The position numbers were made by a program, and so were the translations under genes. DNA of 64,000 nt from Linepithema humile (Eukaryota > Arthropoda > Insecta > Hymenoptera > Formicidae). The stretch covers positions 4,402,001-4,466,000 of the forward strand of contig NC_090130.1 of the NCBI RefSeq assembly GCF_040581485.1, read 5' to 3'. Of this stretch, positions 21,714 through 35,382 are shown one piece after another. Under the pieces are notes generated by a model that had not been told where the DNA came from, searched no databases, and was given only the letters and a program-made list of their open reading frames with translations. Numbering within the stretch: the stretch's first letter is position 1; each line of letters opens with the position of its first letter.

Positions 21714-24101
21714 AGTTTGTTTTGCATTATATTCCGTACTGCGAGATAACAATGAAGATGGATATTCCTAATTGCGTGCGTATATGGTGCACATTTTAGC
21801 GCAGCGTTGCAGCTCATTTTACGAAAACATGGTTCCGAAAAACCATATTGTTATTATATGAGTAAATTTAAATGTAAAATGTTTTGATAATTTCTATCTG
21901 CATGAAAAATCTTGAAATTTAAAAAATAAATAACGAAGGAAAGAGGACGATGAGAGCGTATGTTAAAAAATATAATATTTTGGAAAAATCTGAATACATC
22001 ATTTTATAAAGCGTCCGGATAAATTTGTCGTTTCAAACATTTTCCATATATTTTATATAATTTCTATTATACTCGTTTATAATTCAATATATTGAGTTAG
22101 CTTCGTAAAAAAATACGCGTCTCTTATTTTCAGCGATTCCACAACGTGTCGGAATATTGTCAAATTCAAAAAAATTCCATATATTTGCTTGTAAGCGTAT
22201 TTAAGTGATACAGCTGACACTTTGCTCCGACTTAGCGGCTCGCGTAGTAAATCTCGACTACTGGAAGTCTATTGTCCAAAGTGCGGCTTTGTAATTTGCA
22301 GAAAAACGCGCACCGAGTTTCAGAAAACATTGGCTTTATTTAATGAAAAAAATTGGTCACACACAGGGTTATTATGCATTCTTAGCTCTGCGGCGTGAAA
22401 CCCCGGATTTCCGGCTGCTTACGCGCGCACAACGCGGAAACTTCATCCCTCTCTTGGTGAGCAAGTGTGGCCTCGGGCGCGCCACCGTCTTTGAGATCGC
22501 ACACGAGGGCTTCAAAGAGAGTGCACTTTGGAAAGAAAATGTAGTTTTCTGATAGAAAGAATTTCCTGTTGGGCAATATGCACAACGATAACAGGCAGCC
22601 AGCTTCGGCATTTATATTGTAAATATTTTTCGTGTATCTATATAACCGGTTGACGGAAGTACTCTCATATCATTCTCGAGAATTCGTGCAAATTTAAATA
22701 CCCGATGCAATAGGTCGATGCATAGTCGACGCGTTACATTCGATCTTTCGCAGCACTCGTATTTCTTCCGCTAAGTGTAAATTTAATTGCTAAGCTTTGT
22801 AGAGAATGTCTTGAATTAAAAAATTATAAAAACTGGAAATAAGAAGCAATTTAATTTCAGATTTCATTATTTTTGTTGTAGTTTGAGAAGCATTTTAGCG
22901 ACATTGAATTTTTAACTGTAACTTTAAAAACACGGTCAAAATTATTTACCCTTTTTAAAACTAACAAAAAAAATTAATTTTATTAATAAAGTTGAAAAAA
23001 CTTCACGTAATTACGTTGGTACTGCTGGTACACAAAGTTTCGCCGGCAGTAAACAATATTTATAATTATTTTAAGATGCGTCATGAATCGCAGCATTATA
23101 AAACGGTATGACAAAAGTCGATTTTGAATAAACTTATAACAAATATAATAAATTTATGTATCTCCTTCCGCAGTACATTAATCATCTCGGACATCTGTCG
23201 TCGAGTGCGCTAAGCGAAACCCCTCCTTGATTAGGTATGAGCCTTTGTTTGTGGCCGAGCTTCTGTCTACAATCATGCCGTCGAGACTAAGAATCAAATA
23301 GTCCCGTTTAATGCTAAATGCGAGGTCCTGAATACAGCACAGCGTTTACTGTACCCTCAATTATACGGGCAACAAAGCACACCCGTTTTGCATTTCGCTA
23401 TGGGCTATCCCGCACACGTTTTAACGGCACCTACACACCTCCGCGGACACAATCACTTTTAGTGTTTAACGCATTATCTTCGTGTGCCAGAAGCTTCTTT
23501 CCCGAGAGATAAATCGCTTTAATTAAAAGGCAGAGACACTATGGGGCTTTACCACATGTGATAAACTTTAAGATCGCCTAAGAAGTAGAAATTGCCAACT
23601 ATTATGCGCTTGCAAAAGAGAATCATTTAATCTTCCAACCGGAGATTTTTCCTGCAAGATTTAATTTAAACACATTCTTACTATATTTGCACTTTATTCT
23701 GTGTCAAGGTTCTCATGTTTAAATTTCTTGGCTCATCGTACGCGAATAGTGGAGATTTTTTCTTTGAAAATTTGAGATAGTAAAATTTGTCTTACACGAT
23801 CGCTTGACGGTGACAAAATCATTCATCATACTTGATTCACGATCGAACAATTTGAATAGATTTGCATACAAATTCCCTTCGGGGGAATGTCAAATTTCCA
23901 TGTATCCAAAATCGAAAGATTTAAATATTTCCCCGTAATCCCATGGTACAGCACCCATAGCGATCTTTTATAACCGATGGTGATAAAACATGTTTCGCAT
24001 TCATAGTCGTAAATCAAAGTATTTTCTGCATATCTTTATAAGCGAGAGCTTTCTCTCCTTTTCAGAATAAATGGGCGATATGGAATGATGTTAGAGAGTA
24101 A

Positions 24102-24103
<2 letters not shown>

Positions 24104-24140
<37 letters not shown>
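24104..24140. repeat. CA dinucleotide microsatellite
   Basis: About 18 uninterrupted CA units. The Cys/Val-repeat frame on the minus strand is an artefact. Confidence 0.95.
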
Positions 24141-24142
<2 letters not shown>

Positions 24143-24620
24143 AAACAACTGAAAAGGGAATATATTACGTACGTACCAAACAATACCAGATACAAGCCAG
24201 AAAAAAGAAAAAAAATATAAACGGACAATAAAGGAATTAAGTTTTAACAGAATAAAGCGTGTTTTTAAAGCGTGCAATAATGAAGAAATCTCTTTATTCA
24301 TCGCGCATTTCAATTGCTTTCCCGCAGAAAATTTTGGCACGCCGAAAATTTTTATTAATAATCATAATTTTATATTTAACATACGCGTGACATAAAAACA
24401 TTTCAAAAAATTTAAATAATAAAAGAACTTAAGTTAAAATTTATTTTGCTAGAAAATTTTTTGGATAAAACGAAAAAATGATTAAAAAGTGGCTCCAAAT
24501 TTTGATAAAACAAAAAAAATAATATAAAAATTCTGAATATCGTGAAAATAAAAGATATTGACATTTATATTATTCGTTAAAGCGTCGGATAATTTGTCGT
24601 TTTACTTTTTGATAACGATC

Positions 24621-24658
24621 CGTATGACAGAGATATGAACGTACGACAGAGATATGAA
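24621..24658. repeat. Tandem duplication of a 19-bp unit
   Basis: CGTATGACAGAGATATGAA is followed directly by CGTACGACAGAGATATGAA, with one mismatch. Confidence 0.85.
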
Positions 24659-27600
24659 ATCGATAAATTTTACAATAAAAGCACTAATCATTACTTCTTT
24701 TTCATCCGCGTATTGAATAATGGATGTGAATACGTATGACGGTTTTAACGAAATATTCCACAAAAAATTTTTTTTATAAAGTTAAAAAAAAATATAACAA
24801 ATGTACAGAACTGCGTGCAATCAAAAGTTTAAAAATATCAATTACAACATGTATAAAAAAATATTTTCGAAAAGTATTTTCGATCGCATGTAATCACACG
24901 CACAGTAAGTGTAAGCGGATCACACGTACAAACGAGTACATTACTGGATAAACAAACGAGGCGGTCGTCGAACTTGTTCCAGCTTCTTAGTCGGCGCTGT
25001 CGAGCGAATGCGTTCGGGGAGATTGTAAATTCGATTACAGTACGATTGAACGGCAAAAGAGATTGATACGTTACATTCCGCCACAACTAGATGTACAAAC
25101 TGGAAATTACTAATTAACATGTCGGGTGCATGCGAGAACACTTTAGAGTTAAATTATAAGTTCTCGAGTGCGCATGTACGCCGGCATTTCAATCGCTTCG
25201 GGAGAATTCCCAGGTGCATCCCGCTGCAGCTGAATAATGGCACATACGCGATACTTTCTAAATAAACGGGCGTTTCACAGTCTCTCTACCATACGTAGCA
25301 GCCCTTTTGGGAATTTACTATGTATGTAGAAGTTCCCATGCGTGCATTGAACTTAATTCGAGACATCGGAACTGTGCGACCTTCTCGCACGACTTGCGTA
25401 TTGTATTATTGACGTTCTTGCGATATTAAAACGGAAGTATTAAATATACATATGTATATTATTCCCCGAAAAATTAATAAAAAAGAGACGCCAGATGTAC
25501 GCGCCTGTCGAAAAAAAATGGTTGTACAAAAAAATGTCGCTTTAATACATCAAAAAATTTCGTGGAATATTTCACAATTTATGTACATAAAGAACATGCA
25601 CGAGCAACATAGTATATAAATTCGTCGTCGATAGTAAGAAACTGAATATGCTGGCTGTATTTATGACAAATGAGCGAGAGTACGTATCATTGCGCGATCT
25701 TCCATGTGAAACACGTGCGCGGGACGTGCGTAAAATTTATTTCTTCGAGAAACGGCGGAATCCCGTTTAACGTCTGATGCAGACGACGCATATCGCGGCA
25801 GAGAGAAAAAGCGAGAGAAGGAAAGAGAGAGAGAGGGTGAAAGACACATGATCTTGCGAAGAATGCTGATCTTTTTCCCTGGTTTTTTTTATCACTGCGT
25901 ACGCGAGTGTTCCAGAAATGTCGTTCAGTTTACCGGAAACTGCTGTAGTAATATTGCATCTGACAACAAAGCTGTAAACCGAGTTGATTCGCCCGGGGTA
26001 GTTTTTGTTTTGGAACTTCGGTTTCCCGGGTTAATGGATACTTCGGGCGAAAGAGACACAGGACCGGGCTAACAAATCGACGCGTCTAACGAATACGGCA
26101 TTGCATTGCCGTGGTTTTCAATGTGAAAGGAAATGGCGCCGATAAATAATTCATTCGCCGACGTGCTGCAAATACGCTAAAACAAAGGACTGCAATTCTA
26201 CTCTCGGGCCCTTCGCGCCTTCAATGCATACACGATGTCCCAGATGTAGTGAATCTTTCATTCAGTTTCTTTTTGTAACCAATTCGGAGTCGGTGTTTTG
26301 CTAATTTTATTTTAAGGAAATTATCGCTAAATATCGCAAATTATTAATTTCCTACATTTAATATCTCAGTAATCAGACATGTGTAATATCCTCGCAATTT
26401 AGATAGAATACCGAAAATCGTTCTATTGCTTAATCGATTCACGGTTCAATTGAATTCACGGTCCAAAATAGCGCTAGCTCGCCCGACGTTGCCATACAAA
26501 CTACGAATTACTCGCATGCAAATTGGATGAGGTAGTCTTATCGGCGGGAAAAGTTATCGGTCAACCTTGACGCGAAATGCGGAAAGATTTAGGGAGGAGA
26601 ATTATTCGGTCGTAAGAGAAACAGATTCGCGGCTTAGGAATGAAACGGCACCGGACTCAACCGCAAACACCGACATAGCATTACGAACTCCGCTCAGATT
26701 GACTTTCGAGAGGAAAGCCGCTTCAGCAATAGCGAATTCAAGCATTTGCGGCGTGCCTCTAGTCGCTCGAAATGGTAACGAATTAAGATTAGGTAACGTC
26801 ACATTTGCGCAACAACATTTCCGAGAATTTACTTTTCGCACACTGGTGAACGTGATGAGATTTTAGCGCGTGCTAATCCAGTAATTCGATATTATTTTGA
26901 CGGGAGTGAAAGAGATCTTTTCATTAATCCGTATATTCGCGATTTCTTGCCAATTGATTTCTAAAGATATAAAGTCCTAATCAGTAATTTTTTAATTATG
27001 AATTTATCTAAAAACACTTTCATTTTTCTACGAGCTTTAGTTGTTTACATTATAGTCCGCAGAATAATCGTTGGACTTGTGCCTATAACGGAATAATCCG
27101 AAGTGGAAATTCTTTTTCCGAAGCGCGAAGCGAACAAAAAACTTTTCCCCACTGTTTCTCGGCTCCCTTACAGATACTCCTAATGAATCTTATACAGGAA
27201 TTTGCCTTTTTCTACCTCGCGTTCACGCTTCCAGAGCTCAGCGCGGCCGTCACAAAGGACCTGGCCTCGAATAACTGAATCACTTCCCTTCGTGGTTCAA
27301 ACTTATAAATTGTCATGAAAAAAAATAAAGCCCGTAAAACAGGTAAAAGAAAGATACAAGAAAAAGAGCACAAATATCTTCAGAGAAACACTTGGATGTT
27401 TGCAAAAAACATTAACTGATAACAAGTATAGACGAGAAAATAATTGGTATCTTGCGGTACAAAGAACTGTGTCAAGGGTGATATAAATTGAAATTTTATA
27501 TTATTATTTCAAACTTTGCTTAACTTTTCTGTTACCTATTTAATCGAAATTTAAACGTGCGCTTACGTACATTTTAATATAAAATTTCAGTCAAATATAT

Positions 27601-27888
27601 TCATTTTATTGTTCTATATAAATATTTAGATATTTTTTGAAAAAATTGAAAGAATAAAATTTAAATATATTACAAGTAATACCTACACATAAAGTTGTAT
27701 CGCATATTCAAAAAATGGAAATGGGTCAAACAGATTCAAGCAGAACAGCAAGTTTAAAATATATAAACGTGCTAAAACTTAAAAAGGAATAATCGAACTG
27801 TTATTAATAATTGTGCTTAAAACGCAGTGCTATAAAAAGCAGAACACGTTTTCAGAATATATACAATCAAATAAAAGTAAAAGAATAA

Positions 27889-27916
27889 AAAACTTGAATA
27901 AAAAACTTGAATAAAA
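27889..27916. repeat. Tandem 13-bp A-rich repeat
   Basis: Two copies of CTTGAATAAAAAA in AT-rich sequence; simple slippage product. Confidence 0.6.
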
Positions 27917-28679
27917 AAAATAGAAAAATTTGGAATCTTAATTAAAACATACATATTTTTATGTAATTAATTATTCCTGTACTATATAATAAAAATAAAT
28001 TAAACTAAAGCCAAGCCCCTTTTTCGACGATAATCCATTTCATTTATTACATTTCCTTTTTAGAACATCAAAACTAAATAAAAAAATGTAAATGAAACAA
28101 TTTTCAAGCAATTTTTATATATAGAATTAACACAATTTATCACACATTAATAATGAGACAACGGTCTAATTTTGTATTTTTATCATAAAGTTTGTTTAAA
28201 GTAGAAATGTTACACTTGCATTCTAAATGTGAGGCTCCCTTTGATAAACAATATACATCAACTTTTACGATTTTCTTAAACTATATCTTTTCGTCTTGAA
28301 AGCATTGTCAATTCAGAAAAATCTGATTAAAAATATTGGCTAAGAGTATGCTAAGATGTTATCTGTCTATCCATTTGATGGTCTCATTTAAATGCTTCTC
28401 AACTACCTCTGACGTGCTGATCAGTCCTCAAAAAGATTTCAACGCCAGCAAATCCACGATTGTTTCGCAATTGACACACGCACCATTCACCTCCTTTAGA
28501 AGAAGAAAATGTGAATCGCACAGTCGCGAGATGAGTATCTTTCCGGTTGCGAATTCAAATAACGCGGCTCATGCTATCCGTCAATGCGGAATAAAGAATT
28601 CGCCTGCGCCCCAGCGCGAGCACGGAAGCATATTTCCATCGTCTCGAAGGTGGGTCCGATGCAAAAGAACTCAATTACG

Positions 28680-28980
28680 GGCAACTCCCTGAGGCTCGGC
28701 GGCAGAGAGGAGAAGAAAGGAGCTGTAGCCGTGCGCGCGATTTCAACGCGATTCCAGACTTGACGAATAGCCGGCGGGGTCGAGAGAAGGTAGAAGCGAA
28801 GATATGAGGAGTGAGAAAGAGGAGGAGAGGAGACAGGAGGACTGGAGGGAAAAGAAGAGAGAAAAGAAAAAGAGCGGAAAGAGATAGGCGGAGGAAAAGG
28901 CGCGAAAGAAGGTGTAAGAACGAAGCTTCGATGGAGAAGCGGTGGTTGCACGCAGGGATAAAAGGTGGGAAGAGGGCTCG
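28680..28980. repeat. Polypurine-biased, GC-rich tract
   Basis: Long runs of A and G on the plus strand (GAGGAGGAGAGGAGACAGGAGG and similar). It produces a 158-codon open frame on the minus strand rich in Ser, Pro, Leu and Phe, which I regard as compositional. Resembles the tract at 10.4-10.7 kb. Confidence 0.65.
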
Positions 28981-29606
28981 GGCGAAGGGCGGTAGACGGG
29001 GGACTGCCACGACCTCGCCTGCCTGCTTGCCTACCCCCAGGCTCACCCATCTCTATCGATTCAACGCCACCAACTTGTTGGCTATCTTCGCTGTCGGGGC
29101 CGCCGACAATCTTTCTGCGCCCACTCGAGGCGACGTCTGTTAACCCTTAAGTGGATGCGTTGGGGCGACAATGACAGTCGATTCACATCGAATAACCGAA
29201 ATGAACACAATGTTTGAGAAAAAATCGACGCACGATCGATAAAATCTCATTCTCGACCCGTGACATTTGGCTTTGCGAAATATTAGTGTGTAAAATTTGC
29301 GACACAAACATTTTCTTAAATAAATAGTTCTTGTTATTATTTTTTTTATTTTTTATCGATATAGCACATACAAAGTTTTATTGAAAAGAGAGGGTTTTTT
29401 CATCAAACAGAGTAAGTGTTGCAAAATATCTGCGGGAGAAACGAAAAGTTGTTTCAGACATAAATCGAACAAAATATGTTTCTCTACCATAATTTTCTGC
29501 CGTGTCAATTCTTAGCATTTACGGATTAACCTCAGTGTATATCATTTAAGATTTAACATATCGAGGCATGATAAACAATGGTTTACCGCATACCAAATAA
29601 AAAAAA

Positions 29607-29635
29607 TAGTTATAAAATAGTTATAAAATAGTTCT
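29607..29635. repeat. Tandem 11-bp repeat, about 2.5 copies
   Basis: ATAGTTATAAA repeated directly, ending with a partial ATAGTT. Confidence 0.7.
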
Positions 29636-32600
29636 GTGAAATTATACCATCAGATTTCTATTCCGAGTCGAAGGGGTCTCTATCTCTGTACTTTTTAAAT
29701 CTATCCGCGCTTAAAAGCGCTTCGCGACTCGAGTTCGAGCCCCGGCATGAATAAGCGCTTTAAGAACGATTGTGCTTCGCTCAGTCGTCACGTCGTTTCA
29801 CGTCTACCCGGATACCTTATCTAGCCTTTACCGCTACATCCGGATCAGTATACTCTACATTTTTCTTACCTTTATCCACTTTCAAACGAGATACACGAGG
29901 TACTATCACTTAGTTTAGTCGAGCTCGCTTCGTTCTTAAATGACAAATTTTAGTTAGATGTAATTCTCAATATAACACATTTTCTAATAACAGAAAGAGA
30001 GGAAAAAACTTACAAAAGAGAGTTTTTATAATTTTGTATCAAATTTTGATATTTGTTTTAATATCTTCAAATTTGCGACTGTTCGCGATTATTTTATGCG
30101 AATTGTTATACTTACAATATAACCGGCAATTCCATCAATTTCAAGCCGCATTTGATAATCCGCAATAATGCAACCGAGGAATTCACAAGGGAGGAGAAAA
30201 TGGACGCCTTTTAGAGCACCGTATATATCCAATAGCAGATAGTTGGAATGCTTTCTTATTTCTTTCTTCGATAGATCATCCCGCATAGTATTGCATTTCT
30301 CGTCTGCAGCCGGTTACTCTCTTCCGACCTTGTTTCGTCAGCTTTATAACAGCGGAGAGCGCCACGGCCACGCTCGTTTCTTCTGTTTATGTAGTTCAGC
30401 GCGCAATCTTCGAATGGCGTCCGCTAACTGCGTTTCCACCGATGCGGGAAACAAGCTGATATTGGATCCGAATTCAACGCGGCCGGGACGAGCGGAATGC
30501 GACGGAAAACGCGAATAGCGCGCGCACGCTTTACGGGCACAGATTGGATTTATGCTTGATGGCGTAAATGCGTTGTCAACGCGCTGCGCGCAGGCTTGGA
30601 TTCTTTGTACGTGTGAATTTCGCATTCATCGAAAATCCCGAAACCATTTCCCCTTCTCGTTTCCCCCCGTTCTTTTTTAATTCGCGGTAGGTGCTAGCAG
30701 CGTTTGCGCGCTATTCACAATTCCACTGGTAATTCTTTCGTCTATTCCATTCGAACGGCGGAAAAAAAAGGAAGGGGAGAAAAAGAAAAAGAGGAACTAC
30801 GAACGCTACTTGCCCGATATCGCGCTGTGCCCCAATAGTGACAAAACCGCGGAACCTAAACTCTTGATCCTTTGTTCGCTCATTACGAGGAAATTGAGTT
30901 TGCTCACGAAGATAAAGCGAAACATCTAATCGAAATAATTGTTACGAGCTACGTAACTAGACGAAGTAAATTAATTTTGCTACAATTTTGCCATTGCTGA
31001 GAGATTCTCCCTCGAATCGTATCCATTTGCTATGAGAGAGAGAAGAACGGTAAAAAAGGCCAATATTCAAAAGAATAAATTTATTTGAACGTGTAAAACG
31101 AACGAAATGCGGCGGTCAATTTTTTAATTTTAATGTTGGAAAAATCTACGTGTACTAAAAAATGTAGAATAATATTTAAATGTACGTAGCCTTCCTCATT
31201 TTCAATCTCGCGAAAAGTGGACGGTAACTTTATTTTGTGATAAGAATAACTCTTCGAATTTTCAAGTGGAATAAAGCTCCGGTTAACAAGTTCTCTACAA
31301 ATCAAAAATAAAACATGGTAGATATATTTTTACCATAATCGAGTGATCATGACCGAAATAGAGACTTTATTCCCCGACGAAATTATTGCATTTACTTAGG
31401 TGTAAAAGATTAATGTATCTTAAGGGACGCGCTACTCAGTCGTGTAGCTGCAAGAAGGAGGTCATCAAATTCCTCGGCAAGGCATTTTACCGGAAAGGAA
31501 AGTGGGTCAGGAGTTTTGAGGGTTTTCTCACCTTAGGGCTGTTGCTTCGGCAAATGGCCAGAAGAAATGCTGGGTGCTATAACAATAAGCACATTGTTTT
31601 TTCCCTTGCCGGCACGTTTCCATTTCTGCGTTTCATTCGTCGTCGCAAATTCCGCTTTATCCAACATTTTACTGAGCAATAGCATTATTCAGACCCTCAC
31701 GCCTCTGCACTTTAATTCAATACATTTCCTTTAGCGCTACGTTAGCTTCAACAATCTATAAATCAAAAGAGATACACCTAACAACTCACTTCTTTTATGT
31801 CGCCTCTAAAATTTCTAACAATATAAAGTTATATATTCAGAAATATTCATAAAATGTAAAAAAATTTTAGCAATAATTTAGAATCATCAATATCACATCT
31901 CGATTTAACATGAAAGATATTAATCTCATATGTACGGAAAAGATCATTTTACTCTAAAATCAATTCGATATATAATTTAATCTCTTGTACGAGCAAATAT
32001 ACATAAAAGATTATTATCATAAAAAAGTCCATGCTTCCAGATTTTAAATAAATAAAGAAATCAGTCCTTGTCACACTCGTAATGTGTCTTCTAAAATTAA
32101 ATTATTATTTCTCGAGCAATTAACACGGTGAGATTTATTTTTGAATATTTAATAAAAAATTTTTTTAAAGACGTTTAGAGCTTCGAATATTTATTGTTAT
32201 TTTGTAAGAAACACGCCGGAAGCTCCTCCGGGGAATGCTTGAGTTTCGCGCTGGAGGAGCGCTACTCCGTTATGTTGCTTCTAAAATACGTGCTACGATA
32301 AGAATGCACACATACCTAATGCGAAGATGCACCTGGGCGTGCGCTTTAAAACCCGTTTGTTTCGCGTCGATACGAGCATTCCTCGCGAAGACAGGGAATC
32401 TTAAATTTTCAGAAAAATGAGACGTTCACCGAACGAATGCCTGAATGGTTCCACTACCTCCTTTAAAAAATGTGACACGTGCCCTACATCGGAAAACTGC
32501 TGACGCATATTCCTAAGATGGCAATTCGAGGAAGAAAAGACGTGTACGCATACACTTTTACACTCAGCGATCGATAAACACGCGTTTGAGCAATATGACG

Positions 32601-33925
32601 AGTGTGATTTGTTTGTGACGTTATAACCGTACAAAATGTGTGTACTACCTTCGTGAATTATAATCGTAAGTATGAATATTCGGAGTGAAATTGCAGCGTT
32701 AAATTCTGAACCACGCTATGTAAAGGAAATATTTTAAATAAAGATATACGATGATTATGTCATAATTAACATATCATAATTATGTAACGTCGGAAGAATA
32801 TAACAGATATTCAACATCATATAATTTATACTGTGTATATAATTATTATTCATGTAATTCACTGTAATTAACGTTCGATATTAGACTTCCTTTATAATTA
32901 ATTACTAAAAACAGCAAAACTATCAGAAATAATAATACAAAAAATATCCATTTAATTTCTTTTCATGATATATATTCTCTGTTATATTTTTATCCACATT
33001 TTGTGCGAGTTCTAAAGTAATAGCTCACAAGCACGTTATTGTGTAGCACAGTTTGCTGTAACTTACTCAAATGTTAATGTCAACGTAGCTTGAATAACAT
33101 TCGTGCATTGCCACTGTCGACGAGGCGAGTTAACGTAAGACTTATCCAACATGAGAACAGTAAGAGCATTACGGGTATCGTGCAAGAAGTTTGTCCATGC
33201 TCGAGGTAGTTGTCAACCGCGCAGTTTAGTTGTCGCGTTATTTGAAGAAGTTTTATTTGAAAGAAGCGCAACGACTTTAATCAAGAGAGAAGCTATCCAA
33301 GAGAATTTCAAGTCTCAATTAGAAAGAAACTTATCGGCTATCTGATCTGTACGATATAGACAATGCTTCATCGTGCATATAGAGACATCTGTGCAATTTA
33401 TCTAATTAAATTGATATCTATAGTTAAGTTATTAAGTAAAGACACTGGAGTAAATTGAGAGATAAGTAAACAGTCAGATAACGTATCTTTGTAAACTTCT
33501 GACTATTCTATACTATTCATTTTTTTTAAGCTCACTTTGGAATACCAGAAGAATACTAGTAGTACAAGTCAACCATATTAACGCTAATGCAAAAGGTGCA
33601 CAAATTGTCTTACATGCGCACTTATTCAAATTATAAAAATGATTAAAAATTGCAAAAATAATTATATTCTTCGCTACCTTACTTCTTCAATAATTAATTC
33701 GATTTTATAACATTATTAATAATTCTTTTACTTTAAAATCTCAAATAAATATTAGATATACAAATAATACAATTGTTTATAAAAAAAACTGCAACATTAT
33801 AATATATACTTATTCTGCACACAGCTGTCTTTCACCAATTCACGATAGAAACCTCAATCTACAAATTCGAAGGAACCTTTCATTCGCCCGATCTCACGAT
33901 AATGCGTTCGCTAAAAATTCCGGGA

Positions 33926-33941
33926 TTCCGTTCGAACGGAA
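33926..33941. repeat. 16-bp perfect palindrome
   Basis: TTCCGTTCGAACGGAA is self-complementary. It is followed 60 bp on by a smaller ACCAAC/GTTGGT inverted repeat (34000-34017). Confidence 0.75.
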
Positions 33942-34171
33942 GCAGAGCGTTCGAGCTTGAAAGCACGAACGATCGAAGCTCGCAAGGAGCGCTCGCAATA
34001 CCAACTAACAAGTTGGTCGGTATGCCTGATACGTCGGCAATGCGATTGAGGGGTGGAAACGAGCGGCGCCATGTTTGAGTAGATAATGAGGAAATGATAG
34101 GACGCCGTCGCGCCGCACCTGGCAGCTCCGTTGCTCAGGTCACTGTGTGTATATACCCACCTGTTCGTCCT

Positions 34172-34191
34172 TGTACGTACGCGTACGTGCA
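34172..34191. repeat. 20-bp near-perfect palindrome
   Basis: TGTACGTACGCGTACGTGCA contains a perfect 14-bp core (34175-34188), with one mismatch in the outer arms. Confidence 0.75.
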
Positions 34192-35339
34192 GGAAGCTAC
34201 GCCGGATACTAGAGCGGACTACAGAGAGGTGAAACGCCAAAGGAGGGGAAGCGTGAGAGGGCGGACGTGCGCGGAGGGTGGTTTGTCGAAGCATTTACAT
34301 GCGGCTTCACCTCGTACTCCCGTGTGTCGAGCAAGTCGCTCTACATTTACACGCCGTAGGCTTACCGCCTGGGCGGAGTGAGATTTATGCGACGATTAGG
34401 TTTAATCCTTCGCGCAGCTGCAGCTTGATGAAAGAACGAGTTACGGCGGTGCGATGTCAAGGGACAGCGCGGGAGTGAGTGGTGGCGGCCGGTGGTATGA
34501 GCCGGTTAAGAATGAAGACGGCGAGATGGAGTTTGGGTTGAGCTAACAGGCTAATACGTTTTGAAATATGCAAAAGGGCGAAAACATTCCGAAGCGTGAA
34601 CCGTACAATTATTGACCACCGCGCAACTACCAGTCACTTGTTTTGATGAATTTCTAATTGGGGCAATTATGTTTGTATACCCTCCGTGACCTCGTCTCGT
34701 TTGACGCTAAATACGTCCGTCTATAATTCTGAACTGTATTTCTCTTATGTAACATCGCGCACAATGTTATTTATGGCTGAAAATTGAATAGTTGCGTTCA
34801 AACAACTTTGAATAATAATGCTATTAAAAATATAATTGTAACAATCAATGTTTCAACGATATAAATAATATGATACAATATAATAATACAATATATAATT
34901 AATTATTAATCATGTTTATATCCAAATAGCCTTTAAAATACACGACGCTGTTCTATACATTACAACATTAGCAGTTAGCCGTTTCATATTTGCAAGATAG
35001 CGCTCCAGGCACCGCTATCTCGTCAGATTTGCATCAAGCGGCGAAATTCAATGCAACGGAAGCGCCCGAATAATCAAGGGAGACCGTGGTACTTTATAAA
35101 CTCTCGCCGTAACTTCCGATATTTCCCGATGTCAGCGTGAAATATTACAACGCTGATTTCGGCGTATGCGCGGGAGATTCTCTTGGCGTCGCATTAGCAA
35201 ATGATTTTCGACGGAATTCACGGATATGGAATCTCGCCGCGAGAATTACGCTGGTCGACGTTGTTTAACCTACTAGTGCGTCGCGCGCCGTCGTGTATGT
35301 ACACACGCGCGAAATCGTCGATGCGACGCCGTTTATATG

Positions 35340-35382
35340 AGCGCGCGTGTGTATGCATGTTTGCGTGTGCGTGTGTGTACGC
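35340..35382. repeat. GT/GC-rich simple repeat
   Basis: Imperfect alternating purine-pyrimidine stretch (GCGCGTGTGTATGCATGTTTGCGTGTGCGTGTGTGTACGCG in pieces). The composition favours left-handed DNA; the frames over it are artefacts. Confidence 0.7.

Larger units (their letters stand above)
21477..33000. other. No gene recognised; probable 5' Ace intron
   Basis: Begins with the acceptor (ctgtttcag) of the first recognised Ace exon. AT-rich stretches alternate with CpG-rich islands (22.3-22.6, 23.2-23.5, 25.7-26.1, 26.4-26.9, 28.4-29.2, 30.3-30.9 kb). I searched for a minus-strand exon ending in a Glu codon plus G before a donor, as the phase requires, and for GESAG, WIYGGGF and GLWDQ blocks, without success. 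Confidence 0.5.

Noticed and set aside
28574..29050. 158-codon minus-strand frame
   Set aside because: Low-complexity product of a polypurine tract on the opposite strand.
29690..29800. B-box-like GAGTTCGAGCCCC suggesting a tRNA or tRNA-derived SINE
   Set aside because: No convincing A-box or acceptor stem, and no poly-A or repeated 3' tail.
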